Source: Leucobacter aridicollis (lineage in GTDB: Bacteria > Actinomycetota > Actinomycetes > Actinomycetales > Microbacteriaceae). From it: DNA of 64,000 bases. A program made the position numbers and the translations under genes. The notes under the pieces are model-generated. The model saw nothing but the letters and a program-made list of their open reading frames with translations. It did no database searches and had not been told where the DNA came from. The stretch spans positions 1,426,001-1,490,000 of the forward strand of contig NZ_CP075339.1 of assembly GCF_024399335.1 (NCBI RefSeq). The letters run 5' to 3'. Below are positions 1 to 8,515 of this stretch, piece after piece (the stretch's first letter is position 1; every line of letters starts with the position of its first letter).

Positions 1-1
1 T

Positions 2-580
2 CTACCGCGAGGGCTCCGTCGGGGCCCTGGTGATGCCTTGGCCAGTCTCTTCGGCCGCGACGCGCATGAGTTTCTCGAGTATGTCCATGAGGTGCCGCTG
101 GTCTTCTGGGGTGAGGGCCTGTAGGAGTTGTGACTCGCGTCGATTTCGCTCAAGAAACACCCGCTGATAGGTGCTTTTTCCGTGTTCGGTTGCGGTGTGC
201 ACGACTGCCCGTCCGTCATGCGGTGAGGTCTCTCGGCTGACCATGCCGTCGGCTAACAGGGTACGCACGGCGGAAGAGACAGCTGCGCGGCTCATTCCCG
301 TAAGGTCCGCGATCTCTGACTGGGTGAGTGGGCCGCAAAGAGTCAGAGTGAGCATGATGCGCTGGCCAGCGGTCGATAACTCGGTGCTGCGTGAGCCGTG
401 CTCGGCCCGGGCGAACTCGCCCATTGTTCCTGTTGCGCGACGCATGCGCATGACGAGGCGCGATGCGTCGGCGTCGACTCCGGGGAAATGTTCGGGGAGG
501 TGGGAGTACGCAAAGTGCGTGAACCACCAGTCGGGCAGTACCGCATCGTCGCGTTGAGTGCCCGCATCGTCAATCCACAT
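2..580 (-). CDS. MarR-family transcriptional regulator
   Basis: Predicted 192-residue winged-helix DNA-binding protein, complete: the TAG stop lies at 2-4 and an AGGTGA ribosome site sits just before the ATG at 580. Residues ~70-135 carry the MarR core (tLTLCGPLTQSEIADLTGMSRAA recognition region, then the wing around SRETSPHDGRAVV, whose D-x-R signature is typical of MarR proteins). It diverges from the ABC importer operon that begins at 743. The perfect 16-bp palindrome at 678-693 lies between them, so autoregulation plus control of the importer is the natural inference. The ligand is unknown. The N-terminal ~45 residues (WWFTHFAYSHLP region) are an extension beyond a minimal MarR. Confidence 0.85.
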   Translation of the reverse strand: MWIDDAGTQRDDAVLPDWWFTHFAYSHLPEHFPGVDADASRLVMRMRRATGTMGEFARAEHGSRSTELSTAGQRIMLTLTLCGPLTQSEIADLTGMSRAAVSSAVRTLLADGMVSRETSPHDGRAVVHTATEHGKSTYQRVFLERNRRESQLLQALTPEDQRHLMDILEKLMRVAAEETGQGITRAPTEPSR

Positions 581-677
581 CGCGTCACCTTTCTGGGTTT
601 CACTGATCGTATAAGAGGTGAGGTGTGTTGCGGTTGTGCCGCGAGGAACTCACTGCATAAATATAACAAACAAAGTC

Positions 678-706
678 TTGACTAATTAGTCAAAGGGTTG
701 AATACT
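678..706 (+). promoter_or_regulatory. Divergent promoter/operator: perfect 16-bp palindrome
   Basis: TTGACTAATTAGTCAA (678-693) is a perfect inverted repeat, the size and AT-rich centre expected of a MarR-family operator. Its left arm supplies a -35 (TTGACT, 678-683) for the importer operon, followed after 17 bp by AATACT (701-706). A repressor bound here would cover the -35 box. It lies in the 162-bp gap between the marR-like gene and the binding-protein gene. No experimental support. Confidence 0.7.
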
Positions 707-742
707 TTGAGGTGCCTGACTTGGGCTGCAAAGGAGGAACCC

Positions 743-1678
743 ATGACTATCAAACGATCACTGAAGATCTCATCGCTCGCGGCAGCTGCCGCACTCATGC
801 TTGCGGGCTGCACCGCAACTGACAGCGGGAAACTGGCGGACGGTGGCGAAGGAGAGGGAACGAGCGCCTTCGCCCTGCCAACTGAGCTACGCGAACCCAC
901 GGGCGAGTTCGGCTCGCTCAAAGACCTCGTCCCTGCTGATGAGGACGGTGTCTGGATCGCGGCCGGGTCGGGGCAGGTTGCCCCGCTGCAGTACGTGCCC
1001 GAGGGGAACAGTGAGATCATCGGCATTGTCGCCGATCTCACCGCGGAGTACGCGCACCGCCTTGGTCTCGAGCTCAAGATCGAGCAGGTCTCCGGCGGTG
1101 GCGTAATGCCTGGAGTTGAATCAGGTCGTTATGACGCTGCGCTCGCCTCGGGCGACTTCATCGAGCGGCGCGGGACGGCATCGTTCGTTGACATCCTCAA
1201 AGGTGGAACGGCGCTTATCGGGAATGCGGCCGCGCCGACAGACATCACTGGGGTTGACACGCTGTGTGGCCACTCGCTTGCGGTCACGATTAGCTCGATC
1301 CAGCAGACCCGCGCTGAAGAAGAGAACAAGACCTGCGTCGATGCGGGCAAGGACCCCATCGACGTGCAACCCTACGACACGGTGCAGGCGGCAGTGCTCG
1401 CTGTCCAGTCGCAGCAGGCCGAGGTTGCATGGTCCGACATCTCGCCGATCAACGTCATTCTCGCCGAGACGCCTGGTGTATTCGAGCTCGTGGGTGAGCT
1501 CATGTGGTACGCGCCGTATGGGGTGGCAGTCTCCGTTGACCGGCCAGAGATGGTCGAAGCGGTGCGTGCGTCGCTGCAGAGCATGCACGAAGACGGAACC
1601 TACCACGAAATTCTCGAGCGGTGGGGGAGCGAGTCTCTCGAGCTCGACGAGATCGTGGTTAACGGTTCAGAGTTCTAA
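743..1678 (+). CDS. ABC transporter substrate-binding lipoprotein (family 3, amino-acid type)
   Basis: 311 residues from the ATG at 743, chosen because AAAGGAGG stands at 730-736; an upstream in-frame start lacks this. The N-terminus is a lipoprotein signal (basic MTIKR, hydrophobic stretch, lipobox LAGC), so the protein should be anchored outside the membrane. The body resembles extracellular solute-binding family 3 proteins that bind polar amino acids or similar small ligands (e.g. the YDAALASGDF lobe motif). It is the first gene of a four-gene operon and overlaps the permease by one base (TAATG). Substrate not determinable. Confidence 0.85.
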   Translation: MTIKRSLKISSLAAAAALMLAGCTATDSGKLADGGEGEGTSAFALPTELREPTGEFGSLKDLVPADEDGVWIAAGSGQVAPLQYVPEGNSEIIGIVADLTAEYAHRLGLELKIEQVSGGGVMPGVESGRYDAALASGDFIERRGTASFVDILKGGTALIGNAAAPTDITGVDTLCGHSLAVTISSIQQTRAEEENKTCVDAGKDPIDVQPYDTVQAAVLAVQSQQAEVAWSDISPINVILAETPGVFELVGELMWYAPYGVAVSVDRPEMVEAVRASLQSMHEDGTYHEILERWGSESLELDEIVVNGSEF

Positions 1679-2586
1679 TGACTACCTCCGTGCAACCGGC
1701 CCTCACCGGGCCGATTGAGGTTGACCTGACAACCCCCGACATCGGCCGACGGCGCCTGTCGTGGTGGATCTGGGGCGGTGTCGGCGCCGTAGTACTTTTC
1801 GGCATCGCCAGGTTCATGATCGTGACCCCGGGGTGGCAATGGAACGTGGTCGCCGAGTACCTTTTCAAGCCCGAGATTCTGCGTGGGGTGATGAACACCA
1901 TCTGGTTGACCGTGCTGTCAGCGATCACAGGGCTTGTCGCCGGCGGGCTTGTTGCGTTCCTGCGCATGTCAGAGAACCCCGCGTTCCGCCTGGCTGGCAC
2001 AGCCTTCATCTGGTTGATGCGTGCGATCCCTGCGCTTGTCGTGTTGCTCTTCATCTTCTTCATGGGGGCGCTGGTGCCTGAATTTACAGTCGGCATTCCT
2101 TTCACCGACGTGACGTTCTTCTCCGTGAAGACGAACGACGTGATCAACAAGTTCACGGCCGCACTCATTGGTCTGACACTCATCCAGGCAGCGTACGTCG
2201 GCGAAATCTACCGTGCGGGCATTCTCTCGGTCTCCAAAGGACAGTACGAGGCCGCCGGTGCGATCGGCATGACTCGCGCGCAGGCGATGAGACGAATCAT
2301 CATGCCGCAGGCCATCCGGGTGATCATCCCGCCGCTCAGCAACGAGCTCATCACGCTGTTCAAGAGTACGTCGTTGGTTTCCGTTATTGGCTTCACTGAG
2401 CTTCTCACCTCCGTGCAGCTTGTCTATGGACGCACGTACCAGACGATCCCGATGTTGCTCGTCGCATGCCTCTGGTACCTGCTCCTCACAAGCATTGCGA
2501 TGGTCGGACAGGGCGCACTTGAGAAGCACTACTCAAAGGGCTTCGTTCGTCGCAGCAAGCTCAAGACGCTGGAGGTTCCCGCATGA
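1678..2586 (+). CDS. ABC transporter permease (amino-acid type, HisM/GlnP family)
   Basis: 302-residue inner-membrane protein. An N-terminal hydrophobic segment (res ~25-45) is followed by a typical permease domain with the cytoplasmic EAA loop (YEAAGAIGMTRAQAMRRIIMPQA, ~185-207) that contacts the ATPase. Only one permease gene is present, so the membrane channel is presumably a homodimer. The start codon shares one base with the upstream stop, and the ATG of the ATPase lies inside this gene's end (ATGA), which implies translational coupling. Confidence 0.88.
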   Translation: MTTSVQPALTGPIEVDLTTPDIGRRRLSWWIWGGVGAVVLFGIARFMIVTPGWQWNVVAEYLFKPEILRGVMNTIWLTVLSAITGLVAGGLVAFLRMSENPAFRLAGTAFIWLMRAIPALVVLLFIFFMGALVPEFTVGIPFTDVTFFSVKTNDVINKFTAALIGLTLIQAAYVGEIYRAGILSVSKGQYEAAGAIGMTRAQAMRRIIMPQAIRVIIPPLSNELITLFKSTSLVSVIGFTELLTSVQLVYGRTYQTIPMLLVACLWYLLLTSIAMVGQGALEKHYSKGFVRRSKLKTLEVPA

Positions 2587-3380
2587 GCGACTCAGTTGTG
2601 ACAGTCCGCGGACTCATCAAGAAGTACCACGACGTCGCCGTGCTGCAGGGCGTTGATCTCACCCTGCATCGGGGCGAGGTGCTGAGCATCATCGGCCCAT
2701 CGGGGTCAGGGAAATCCACGTTGCTTCGCTGCCTGAACCAGCTGGAAGAAATCGATGGCGGCGAGATCCGTCATGGCGGCGAGGTGCTGGGAATCGAGAC
2801 TGTACGGGGCAAACTCATGCGTGTGCGTGAGAGAGACGTCGTCAGGCAGCGACGCTCGTTCGGGATGGTGTTTCAACACTTCAACCTCTTCCCCCACATG
2901 ACTGCCCTCCAAAACGTGATGGAGGGCCCGACCCAGGTTCGCCGCCTGCCCCAGGCGGAGGCACGCGCGCTCGCCCAACATGAACTGAGTCGAGTCGGCC
3001 TTGCCGGGCACGCGAATCATTATCCTGCCGAGCTATCTGGCGGCCAGCAGCAGCGCGTGGCGATCGCCAGGGCGCTCGCTATGCGACCCGAGATCATGCT
3101 GTTCGATGAACCGACGAGTGCGCTGGACCCCGAACTTGTCGATGAAGTACTCGATGTGATTCGCAGCCTCGCTGCCGAGGGGATGACCATGGTCATCGTC
3201 ACTCACGAGATGAGTCTCGCTCAAGAGATCTCCGACGGGGTGGTGGTGATGGACCGCGGCCAGGTCGTCGAATCCGGTCCACCAGAGCAGATCTTTCGGG
3301 CCCCAAAGTCAGAACGAACGCGCCGGTTCGTTGCCAAGCTCATCGCAGCTCAACAGAAAACAGAGAAGGAGAATCTATGA
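2583..3380 (+). CDS. ABC transporter ATP-binding protein (GlnQ/HisP type)
   Basis: 265-residue cytoplasmic ATPase energising the importer encoded by the two preceding genes. Visible motifs: Walker A GPSGSGKST (~40-48), Q-loop FQHFNLF, ABC signature LSGGQQQR, Walker B IMLFDEPTSALD and the H-loop VTHEM. Length is normal for polar-amino-acid ABC ATPases (~240-260). Overlaps both neighbours by 4 bp (ATGA), so all four genes should be translated as one unit. Confidence 0.92.
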   Translation: MSDSVVTVRGLIKKYHDVAVLQGVDLTLHRGEVLSIIGPSGSGKSTLLRCLNQLEEIDGGEIRHGGEVLGIETVRGKLMRVRERDVVRQRRSFGMVFQHFNLFPHMTALQNVMEGPTQVRRLPQAEARALAQHELSRVGLAGHANHYPAELSGGQQQRVAIARALAMRPEIMLFDEPTSALDPELVDEVLDVIRSLAAEGMTMVIVTHEMSLAQEISDGVVVMDRGQVVESGPPEQIFRAPKSERTRRFVAKLIAAQQKTEKENL

Positions 3381-4339
3381 ACACCGCACGACTCGGAACC
3401 ACTGATGTCGAGGTATCACGGCTATCGCTTGGGTCTTGGTATACGTACTCTCGTCTGAGCTTCGAGGCCGGGGTCGAGCTGGTTCGCACAGCGCTTGACA
3501 ATGGACTCACATTCTTCGACGTGGCCTACTACCGGAACTCGCCGCATACCGAACTCATTTTTAGCCGGCTGATTCGAGAGGCCGGCGCGAAGCGCGATGA
3601 CTACCAGATCGCTGAGAAACTCTGGTACTTCTCCTACCCCGAGGAGACGCTCAGTGACCAAGCCAATCGCATGTTGCGTCGTATCGACGAGGAGTTTGTC
3701 GACACGTTGATCATCGAACACCCTCGCCCGGGTATGAGCGTCGAGAAGCTTGTCGATGAAATCACCGAGATCGTCGCTGATGGGCGAGCACGCAGTTGGG
3801 GTGCGCTGAACTGGATCCCTGAAGACCTGATGCGCGCTCACGAGCATGCAACCGCGAACGGGGTGCAGGGGCCCGCCCTCGCACAGCTCAAGTACTCCAT
3901 CGTTCGGCGGAACGTCGTCGAAGAGCAATACCGCCAGGTTGTCGAGCAGACCGGAATGAGCATCCACGCATCCGACACCATGGAGGGTGGAATTCTCGCT
4001 GGGGTGCTTAACCCAGAACGTCATATCGGGATCGACGTCGGGGATATCCGCGAACAGATCAAGAACACTGTGCCCCAGATTCTCGAGGCCGCGAAGCGCC
4101 TCGAGATTACGCCAGCTCAGTTCTCACTCGCATGGTGCTTGACGAATCCGCAGGTTGCTTCACTGCTGTTCGGCGCGACGCGTCCCGAGCGTCTGCTCGA
4201 GAACATCGAAGCTGTTCGGATTGCGACGGAACACGGCGCCGAGATCCGCGCCGCAGCTGAGGGGCTCGGTATCGATGCGCACGCCCTCGATGCGCCGTAC
4301 ACCCACGACCGCCCCCTTATCGGCGACTACGTCGCGTAG
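3377..4339 (+). CDS. Aldo/keto reductase-family protein, atypical active site
   Basis: 320 residues with an AKR (beta/alpha)8 fold resembling the KCNAB/YajO-type subgroup: N-terminal LGTTDVEVSRLSLGSW, then the segment FFDVAYYRNSPHTEL. In canonical AKRs the catalytic Asp is followed five residues later by Tyr; here Asp48 is present but position +5 is Arg53, with tyrosines at +3 and +4. Lys (AEKLW) and His (IIEHP) of the tetrad can be matched. It may therefore reduce a carbonyl with altered geometry or have another role. Last gene of the importer operon (4-bp overlap), suggesting it acts on the imported compound. Confidence 0.75.
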   Translation: MNTARLGTTDVEVSRLSLGSWYTYSRLSFEAGVELVRTALDNGLTFFDVAYYRNSPHTELIFSRLIREAGAKRDDYQIAEKLWYFSYPEETLSDQANRMLRRIDEEFVDTLIIEHPRPGMSVEKLVDEITEIVADGRARSWGALNWIPEDLMRAHEHATANGVQGPALAQLKYSIVRRNVVEEQYRQVVEQTGMSIHASDTMEGGILAGVLNPERHIGIDVGDIREQIKNTVPQILEAAKRLEITPAQFSLAWCLTNPQVASLLFGATRPERLLENIEAVRIATEHGAEIRAAAEGLGIDAHALDAPYTHDRPLIGDYVA

Positions 4340-4395
4340 CCTTCGCCCAGACAGGCGACGCGTCGACCGGCTGTAGGTGTTTCCGCTGAAGTCGG

Positions 4396-4435
4396 TGAGC
4401 GGGCCAGGACCAATGTGGTGGTCCTGGCCCGCTCA
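4396..4435 (+). terminator. Hairpin terminator after importer operon
   Basis: A perfect 16-bp stem beginning TGAGCGGGCCAGGACC closes on an 8-nt loop. It lies 56 bp past the aldo/keto reductase stop. There is no U tract, as is common for actinobacterial terminators. Confidence 0.7.
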
Positions 4436-4507
4436 AACGTATGGCGCCGAGAATCTCACCCGCGAAAGGGGGTATCGACCTAGCGGAGCCCCGAGGATCA
4501 TGAGGCC

Positions 4508-6112
4508 ATGGGCAATGGAGCACAGATTTCTTACGCATCGGGACCGAGCATGACGCCGCTGAAGGGGCAGACCATCAGCGAGATGCTCGACGAGATCACG
4601 GACAAGTTTTCAGGCAACGAGGCACTTGTCGAGACATTCACGGGGCGGCGGTGGAGCTTCTCAGAGTTGAGAAGCGAAAGCGCGAGGCTCGCAGCGGCGC
4701 TCACAAAGCGCGGCGTCACGAAGGGTGACAGGGTCGGCATCTGGTCGCCGAACTGCGCGGAGTGGGTGTTTACACAGTACGCGACAGCGATGATTGGCGC
4801 GATCCTCGTGAACGTGAATCCGGCGTACCGCACGCACGAGCTGAAGTACGCGGTTGAGAAGTCGGGTATCACGCTTATGGTGAGCGCGGTCGAGTACCGC
4901 ACGAGCGACTACGCAGGCATGCTCGCTGAGATTGGTTTCACAAACGTGCTGTTCATCGGCACGAAGGAGTGGGACGTCGCGCTTGCCGACGCCGAGCAGC
5001 ACCCGCCGGCACAGGAGCCGATCCCGCTCACGTTCGACGAGGCAATCAACATTCAGTACACGTCGGGCACCACGGGCTTCCCGAAGGGCGCGACCCTCAC
5101 GCACCACAACATCCTGAACAACGGCTTCTTCGTCGGTGAGGGAATCGGGTACACGGAGGCCGACAGAGTGTGCCTCCCGGTGCCGCTGTATCACTGCTTC
5201 GGCATGGTGATGGGTATCCTCGGCGCGCACAGCCACGGCGCCTGCGTCGTGCTTCCAGCGCCGACGTTTGACGCGGCGACGACTCTCGCCGCCGTCGAGC
5301 AGGAGCGCTGCACGTCGCTCTACGGGGTCCCGACGATGTTCATCGCGGAGCTTGGGCTCGAGAACTTCAGCGACTATGACCTCTCGAGCCTGCGCACCGG
5401 AATCATGGCGGGCTCGTCGTGTCCGGCCGAGGTGATGGAGCAGGTCATTGCCGAGATGCACATGAGTGAGGTCGCGATTTGTTACGGCATGACCGAGACG
5501 TCGCCGGTGTCGACGATGACGTCGGTGACCGACGACCTTGTCGCCCGCACCCAGACGATCGGCAAAGTCATGCCGCACCTCGAGGTGAAGATTATCGACG
5601 AGGACGGCCAGGTCGCCCCTGTCGGCGAGCCGGGGGAGCTGTGCACTCGCGGCTACTCGGTGATGCTCGGCTACTGGGGGCAGGCCGACGAGACTGCCGA
5701 GGCGATCGACGCTGGCGGCTGGATGCACACTGGCGACATCGCGACGATGGACAAGAATGGCAGGCTGCAGATCGTCGGGCGGCTCAAGGACATGGTGATC
5801 CGCGGCGGCGAGAACATCTACCCGCGGGAGATCGAGGAGTTCTTCTACAGGCACCCGGACATCGCCGACGTGCAGGTGATCGGCGTGCCAGATCAGCGCC
5901 TCGGCGAGGAACTCATGGCGTGGATCGTGCTGCGCCCCGGGGCCGGGATCCTCACCGCCGAAAGTCTCAGGGAGTTCGCAGCGGGAAAGCTCACGCACTT
6001 CAAGATTCCGAAGTATGTGCACGTCGTCGACGCGTTCCCTATGACAGTTACGGGCAAGGTGCGCAAGGTCGAGATGCGCGAACTTGCAACAACAATGTTG
6101 GCCAGCGTTTGA
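4508..6112 (+). CDS. Acyl-CoA synthetase, AMP-binding family
   Basis: 534 residues. Activates a carboxylic acid to its acyl-CoA through an acyl-adenylate. Motifs: YTSGTTGFPKGA phosphate loop (~185-196), YGMTETSP adenine-binding motif, GWMHTGDIA and GRLKDMVIRGGENIYPREIE linking the two domains, and the C-terminal catalytic lysine in VTGKVRKVEM. Length is normal for medium/long-chain enzymes. A weak GAGG precedes the ATG at 4508; ATG 4550 is an alternative. The next genes are a GAF-LuxR regulator and an acyl-CoA dehydrogenase, consistent with fatty-acid or related beta-oxidation. Chain-length preference unknown. Confidence 0.88.
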   Translation: MGNGAQISYASGPSMTPLKGQTISEMLDEITDKFSGNEALVETFTGRRWSFSELRSESARLAAALTKRGVTKGDRVGIWSPNCAEWVFTQYATAMIGAILVNVNPAYRTHELKYAVEKSGITLMVSAVEYRTSDYAGMLAEIGFTNVLFIGTKEWDVALADAEQHPPAQEPIPLTFDEAINIQYTSGTTGFPKGATLTHHNILNNGFFVGEGIGYTEADRVCLPVPLYHCFGMVMGILGAHSHGACVVLPAPTFDAATTLAAVEQERCTSLYGVPTMFIAELGLENFSDYDLSSLRTGIMAGSSCPAEVMEQVIAEMHMSEVAICYGMTETSPVSTMTSVTDDLVARTQTIGKVMPHLEVKIIDEDGQVAPVGEPGELCTRGYSVMLGYWGQADETAEAIDAGGWMHTGDIATMDKNGRLQIVGRLKDMVIRGGENIYPREIEEFFYRHPDIADVQVIGVPDQRLGEELMAWIVLRPGAGILTAESLREFAAGKLTHFKIPKYVHVVDAFPMTVTGKVRKVEMRELATTMLASV

Positions 6113-6140
6113 GCGTGTGTACAGTGCGCCAGGGGTACGG

Positions 6141-6169
6141 TGGACATGACTGCGCGATAGCCCTAGGCT
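6141..6169 (+). promoter_or_regulatory. Promoter for leader ORF / GAF-LuxR gene
   Basis: TGGACA (6141-6146), a 17-bp spacer and TAGGCT (6164-6169) form the best conventional promoter in this stretch. Transcription would begin near 6176, about 55 nt before the ATG at 6232. Confidence 0.5.
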
Positions 6170-6231
6170 GGCTCGCACGGCGCCGAAGCCGTGCGGATCA
6201 CCGGGGCTGGCGCGGGCGACAAGGAGGTCCG

Positions 6232-6312
6232 ATGTTCAAGCTTGACGGCGGGCGCACGCGGTGCGCGGCCAGGCGGCAGGTTCACGGCGTCACGGCTGCG
6301 GGCGCGTCATGA
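6232..6312 (+). CDS. Putative 26-residue leader peptide
   Basis: A short ORF starting MFKLDGGRTR and ending TAAGAS. It has the strongest ribosome-binding site of this region (AAGGAGG at 6221-6227, 4 nt before ATG). Its TGA stop (6310-6312) overlaps the first ATG of the GAF-LuxR gene (ATGA). This geometry suggests translational coupling or a regulatory leader rather than a functional peptide. Five of 26 residues are Arg, with no amino-acid run that would indicate classical attenuation. Could be coincidental. Confidence 0.45.
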   Translation: MFKLDGGRTRCAARRQVHGVTAAGAS

Positions 6313-7139
6313 TGCGCTCGGCTGTCGCGGGGGCGCTCGCGGGTGCGCGCGAGGCGACCGGCCTTGACGTGCTGTTCGGCGGCTACGCCGCACCCGACTC
6401 GGATCGGTTCACCATCACCCACACCGTCGGTGCTCTCACGCCAGCGCTCACCGGGCTCGTGATTCGCGCGGGCAAGGGGCTCGGCGGGCTCGCGTTCGCA
6501 CAAAAAGCCCCGACTGCTGCCCAGGATTATCTGCATGACTCGTCGATCTCCAGGCACTACGACCCGGCTGTCGAAGCGGAGTCGCTGCGGTCGGTCGTCG
6601 CGTTCCCGATCGTCGTCGACGGCGACGCCCGCGGCATCGTGTACGGCGCGAGGCGCGAGACTGGCTCGTTCGCGGCGCAGGAGGTGCGGAGCGTCCGTGC
6701 CGCCGCCGAGGCTGTCGCCTTTCGTGTTGCCGTAGACGAGGCAGTGCAGAAGCAGGTCGAGTCCGTGGAGACCGCCGAGTACCTGCGCGCGGTTCGCTCC
6801 GCGCCCGCCGACCGCGAGTGGGAGCAGGTGCGTGTCGCGTTCGCCGAGCTCCGTGAGCTCGCGCGCACGGTTGAGGACGCCGACACCCAGATCGGGATCC
6901 AGGCGATCCTCGACAAGCTCACCCCGGAGACCGCTCCCGAGGGGCCTGCACTGTCGGTCCGAGAGATCGACGTGCTTGCGCTTGTCGCGCTCGGGCTGAG
7001 TAACCGCGAGATCGGGGAGCGGCTGCACCTCGAACTCGAAACCGTGAAGAGCTATCTGCGCAGCGCGATGCGCAAGCTCGGGGCCCACAATCGAGTCGAA
7101 TCGGTCGCGCTCGCGCGTGGCCTCGGCCATTTGCCGTAA
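6309..7139 (+). CDS. GAF-domain LuxR-family transcriptional regulator
   Basis: 276 residues from ATG 6309 (a second ATG follows at 6312). Residues ~10-150 look like a GAF sensor domain (RSVVAFPIVVDGDARGIVYGA), a short linker follows, and the last ~60 residues are a LuxR/FixJ-type helix-turn-helix (LSVREIDVLALVALGLSNREIGERLHL, then TVKSYLRSAMRKLGAHNR). It probably senses a small molecule and controls the neighbouring acyl-CoA synthetase and dehydrogenase. The start is chosen because it overlaps the leader ORF; a GTG at 6261 is in frame but has no ribosome site. Confidence 0.8.
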   Translation: MMRSAVAGALAGAREATGLDVLFGGYAAPDSDRFTITHTVGALTPALTGLVIRAGKGLGGLAFAQKAPTAAQDYLHDSSISRHYDPAVEAESLRSVVAFPIVVDGDARGIVYGARRETGSFAAQEVRSVRAAAEAVAFRVAVDEAVQKQVESVETAEYLRAVRSAPADREWEQVRVAFAELRELARTVEDADTQIGIQAILDKLTPETAPEGPALSVREIDVLALVALGLSNREIGERLHLELETVKSYLRSAMRKLGAHNRVESVALARGLGHLP

Positions 7140-7247
7140 CCGGCACCACCACCCTGGTGTCGCCCACAGGCGACACTTCCCACCCGGGGTCACGCACAGC
7201 ACCCGCGTGCGCGGTTGCCCCACTCGACACAACGAAGGAACAGTTTG

Positions 7248-8399
7248 ATGGAGAACTACAGTCTCAACGAGGAGGAGCTGCAGCTCGCCCAGATGGTGCG
7301 CGAGTTCGCAGACGAGGTCGTCGCACCCATCTCGTACGAGGCGGATCGCACCCACACCCTCCCGCTCGACATCGTCGCGCAGATGGGTGACATGGGCCTG
7401 TTCGGGCTCCCGTTCCCCGAGGAAGTTGGCGGTCAGGGCGGCGACTACTTCGCGCTCTGCCTCGCGATTGAGGCGCTCGCCCGCGTCGACCAGTCCATCG
7501 CGATCACGCTCGAGGCAGGGGTGAGCCTCGGCGCGATGCCAATCTTCAGGTTTGGCACTGACGCGCAGAAAGCGGAGCTGCTTCCCGACCTGCTCGCGGG
7601 CCGCGCACTCGCTGGCTTCGGCCTCACTGAGCCGGAGGCCGGATCGGACGCCGGCGCCACACGCACAACCGCTCGACTCGAGAACGGTGAGTGGGTCATC
7701 AACGGCTCGAAGCAGTTCATCACGAACTCCGGCACTGACATCACCAAGTTCGTGACGGTAACTGCCGTCACGGGGGAGAACAACGGCCGCAAGGAACTCT
7801 CGACGATCATCGTGCCGAGCGGCACACCTGGCTTCACTGTCGAGCCCGCCTACGACAAGGTCGGCTGGAACGCGTCTGACACCCACGCGCTCACGTTCAA
7901 TGATGTGCGCGTGCCCGAGGCGAACCTCCTCGGTGAGCGGGGCCGTGGCTTCGCAAACTTCCTGCACACGCTCGACGAGGGGCGGATCGCCGTCGCTGCG
8001 CTCGCGACCGGCGCGGCCGAAGGGTGCCTCGAGCAGGCGATCGACTATGCGGGGAAGCGTCACGTGTTCGGCGAACCGTTGAAGACCCGTCAGCACATCC
8101 AGTTCATGATCGCGCGAATGCAACTGCGTGTGCACAACGCGAAGCTCTCCTGGCATCACGCCGCGCGACTGTGCGCCGAGGGCAAGCCGTTCAAGACCGA
8201 GGCAGCTATCGCGAAGCTCACCGCTTCCGACGCCGCGATGGACAACGCGCGCGACGCGACTCAGATCTTCGGCGGCAACGGCTTCATGAACGAGTTCCCG
8301 GTGGCGCGCCACTACCGCGACTCGAAGATTCTTGAGATCGGCGAGGGCACCAACGAGGTGCAGTTGCTCGTCATCGCTCGTTCGCTCGGCCTCGCGTAA
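7248..8399 (+). CDS. Acyl-CoA dehydrogenase
   Basis: 383 residues, the normal size. FAD-dependent alpha,beta-oxidation of an acyl-CoA with electrons passed to ETF. Signatures: FGLTEPEAGSDAGATRTTA in the middle beta domain and the C-terminal QIFGGNGFMNEFPVARHYRD, ending in the IGEGTNEVQ segment near the catalytic region. The ATG at 7248 follows GAAGGA. It stands alone between the LuxR-type regulator and a strong terminator, and probably works with the synthetase at 4508-6112. Confidence 0.9.
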   Translation: MENYSLNEEELQLAQMVREFADEVVAPISYEADRTHTLPLDIVAQMGDMGLFGLPFPEEVGGQGGDYFALCLAIEALARVDQSIAITLEAGVSLGAMPIFRFGTDAQKAELLPDLLAGRALAGFGLTEPEAGSDAGATRTTARLENGEWVINGSKQFITNSGTDITKFVTVTAVTGENNGRKELSTIIVPSGTPGFTVEPAYDKVGWNASDTHALTFNDVRVPEANLLGERGRGFANFLHTLDEGRIAVAALATGAAEGCLEQAIDYAGKRHVFGEPLKTRQHIQFMIARMQLRVHNAKLSWHHAARLCAEGKPFKTEAAIAKLTASDAAMDNARDATQIFGGNGFMNEFPVARHYRDSKILEIGEGTNEVQLLVIARSLGLA

Positions 8400-8404
8400 G
8401 CGCG

Positions 8405-8437
8405 TCGTGTGGGGCCCGCCGAGAGGGCCCCACACGA
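8405..8437 (+). terminator. Hairpin terminator after acyl-CoA dehydrogenase
   Basis: A 13-bp perfect stem (TCGTGTGGGGCCC and its complement) with a 7-nt loop begins 5 bp after the stop codon. Confidence 0.75.
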
Positions 8438-8515
8438 TGGCACCCGCGCCCACGCGTGACCTAGGCTGTGAGTGAACGTCCTGGAATCGGGCGTCAGGTC
8501 AGAAACGGATTCGCA

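Noticed and set aside
6282..8453. 723-codon antisense ORF across the LuxR and acyl-CoA dehydrogenase genes
   Set aside because: Shadow of high-GC coding sequence; no ribosome site or recognisable domain.
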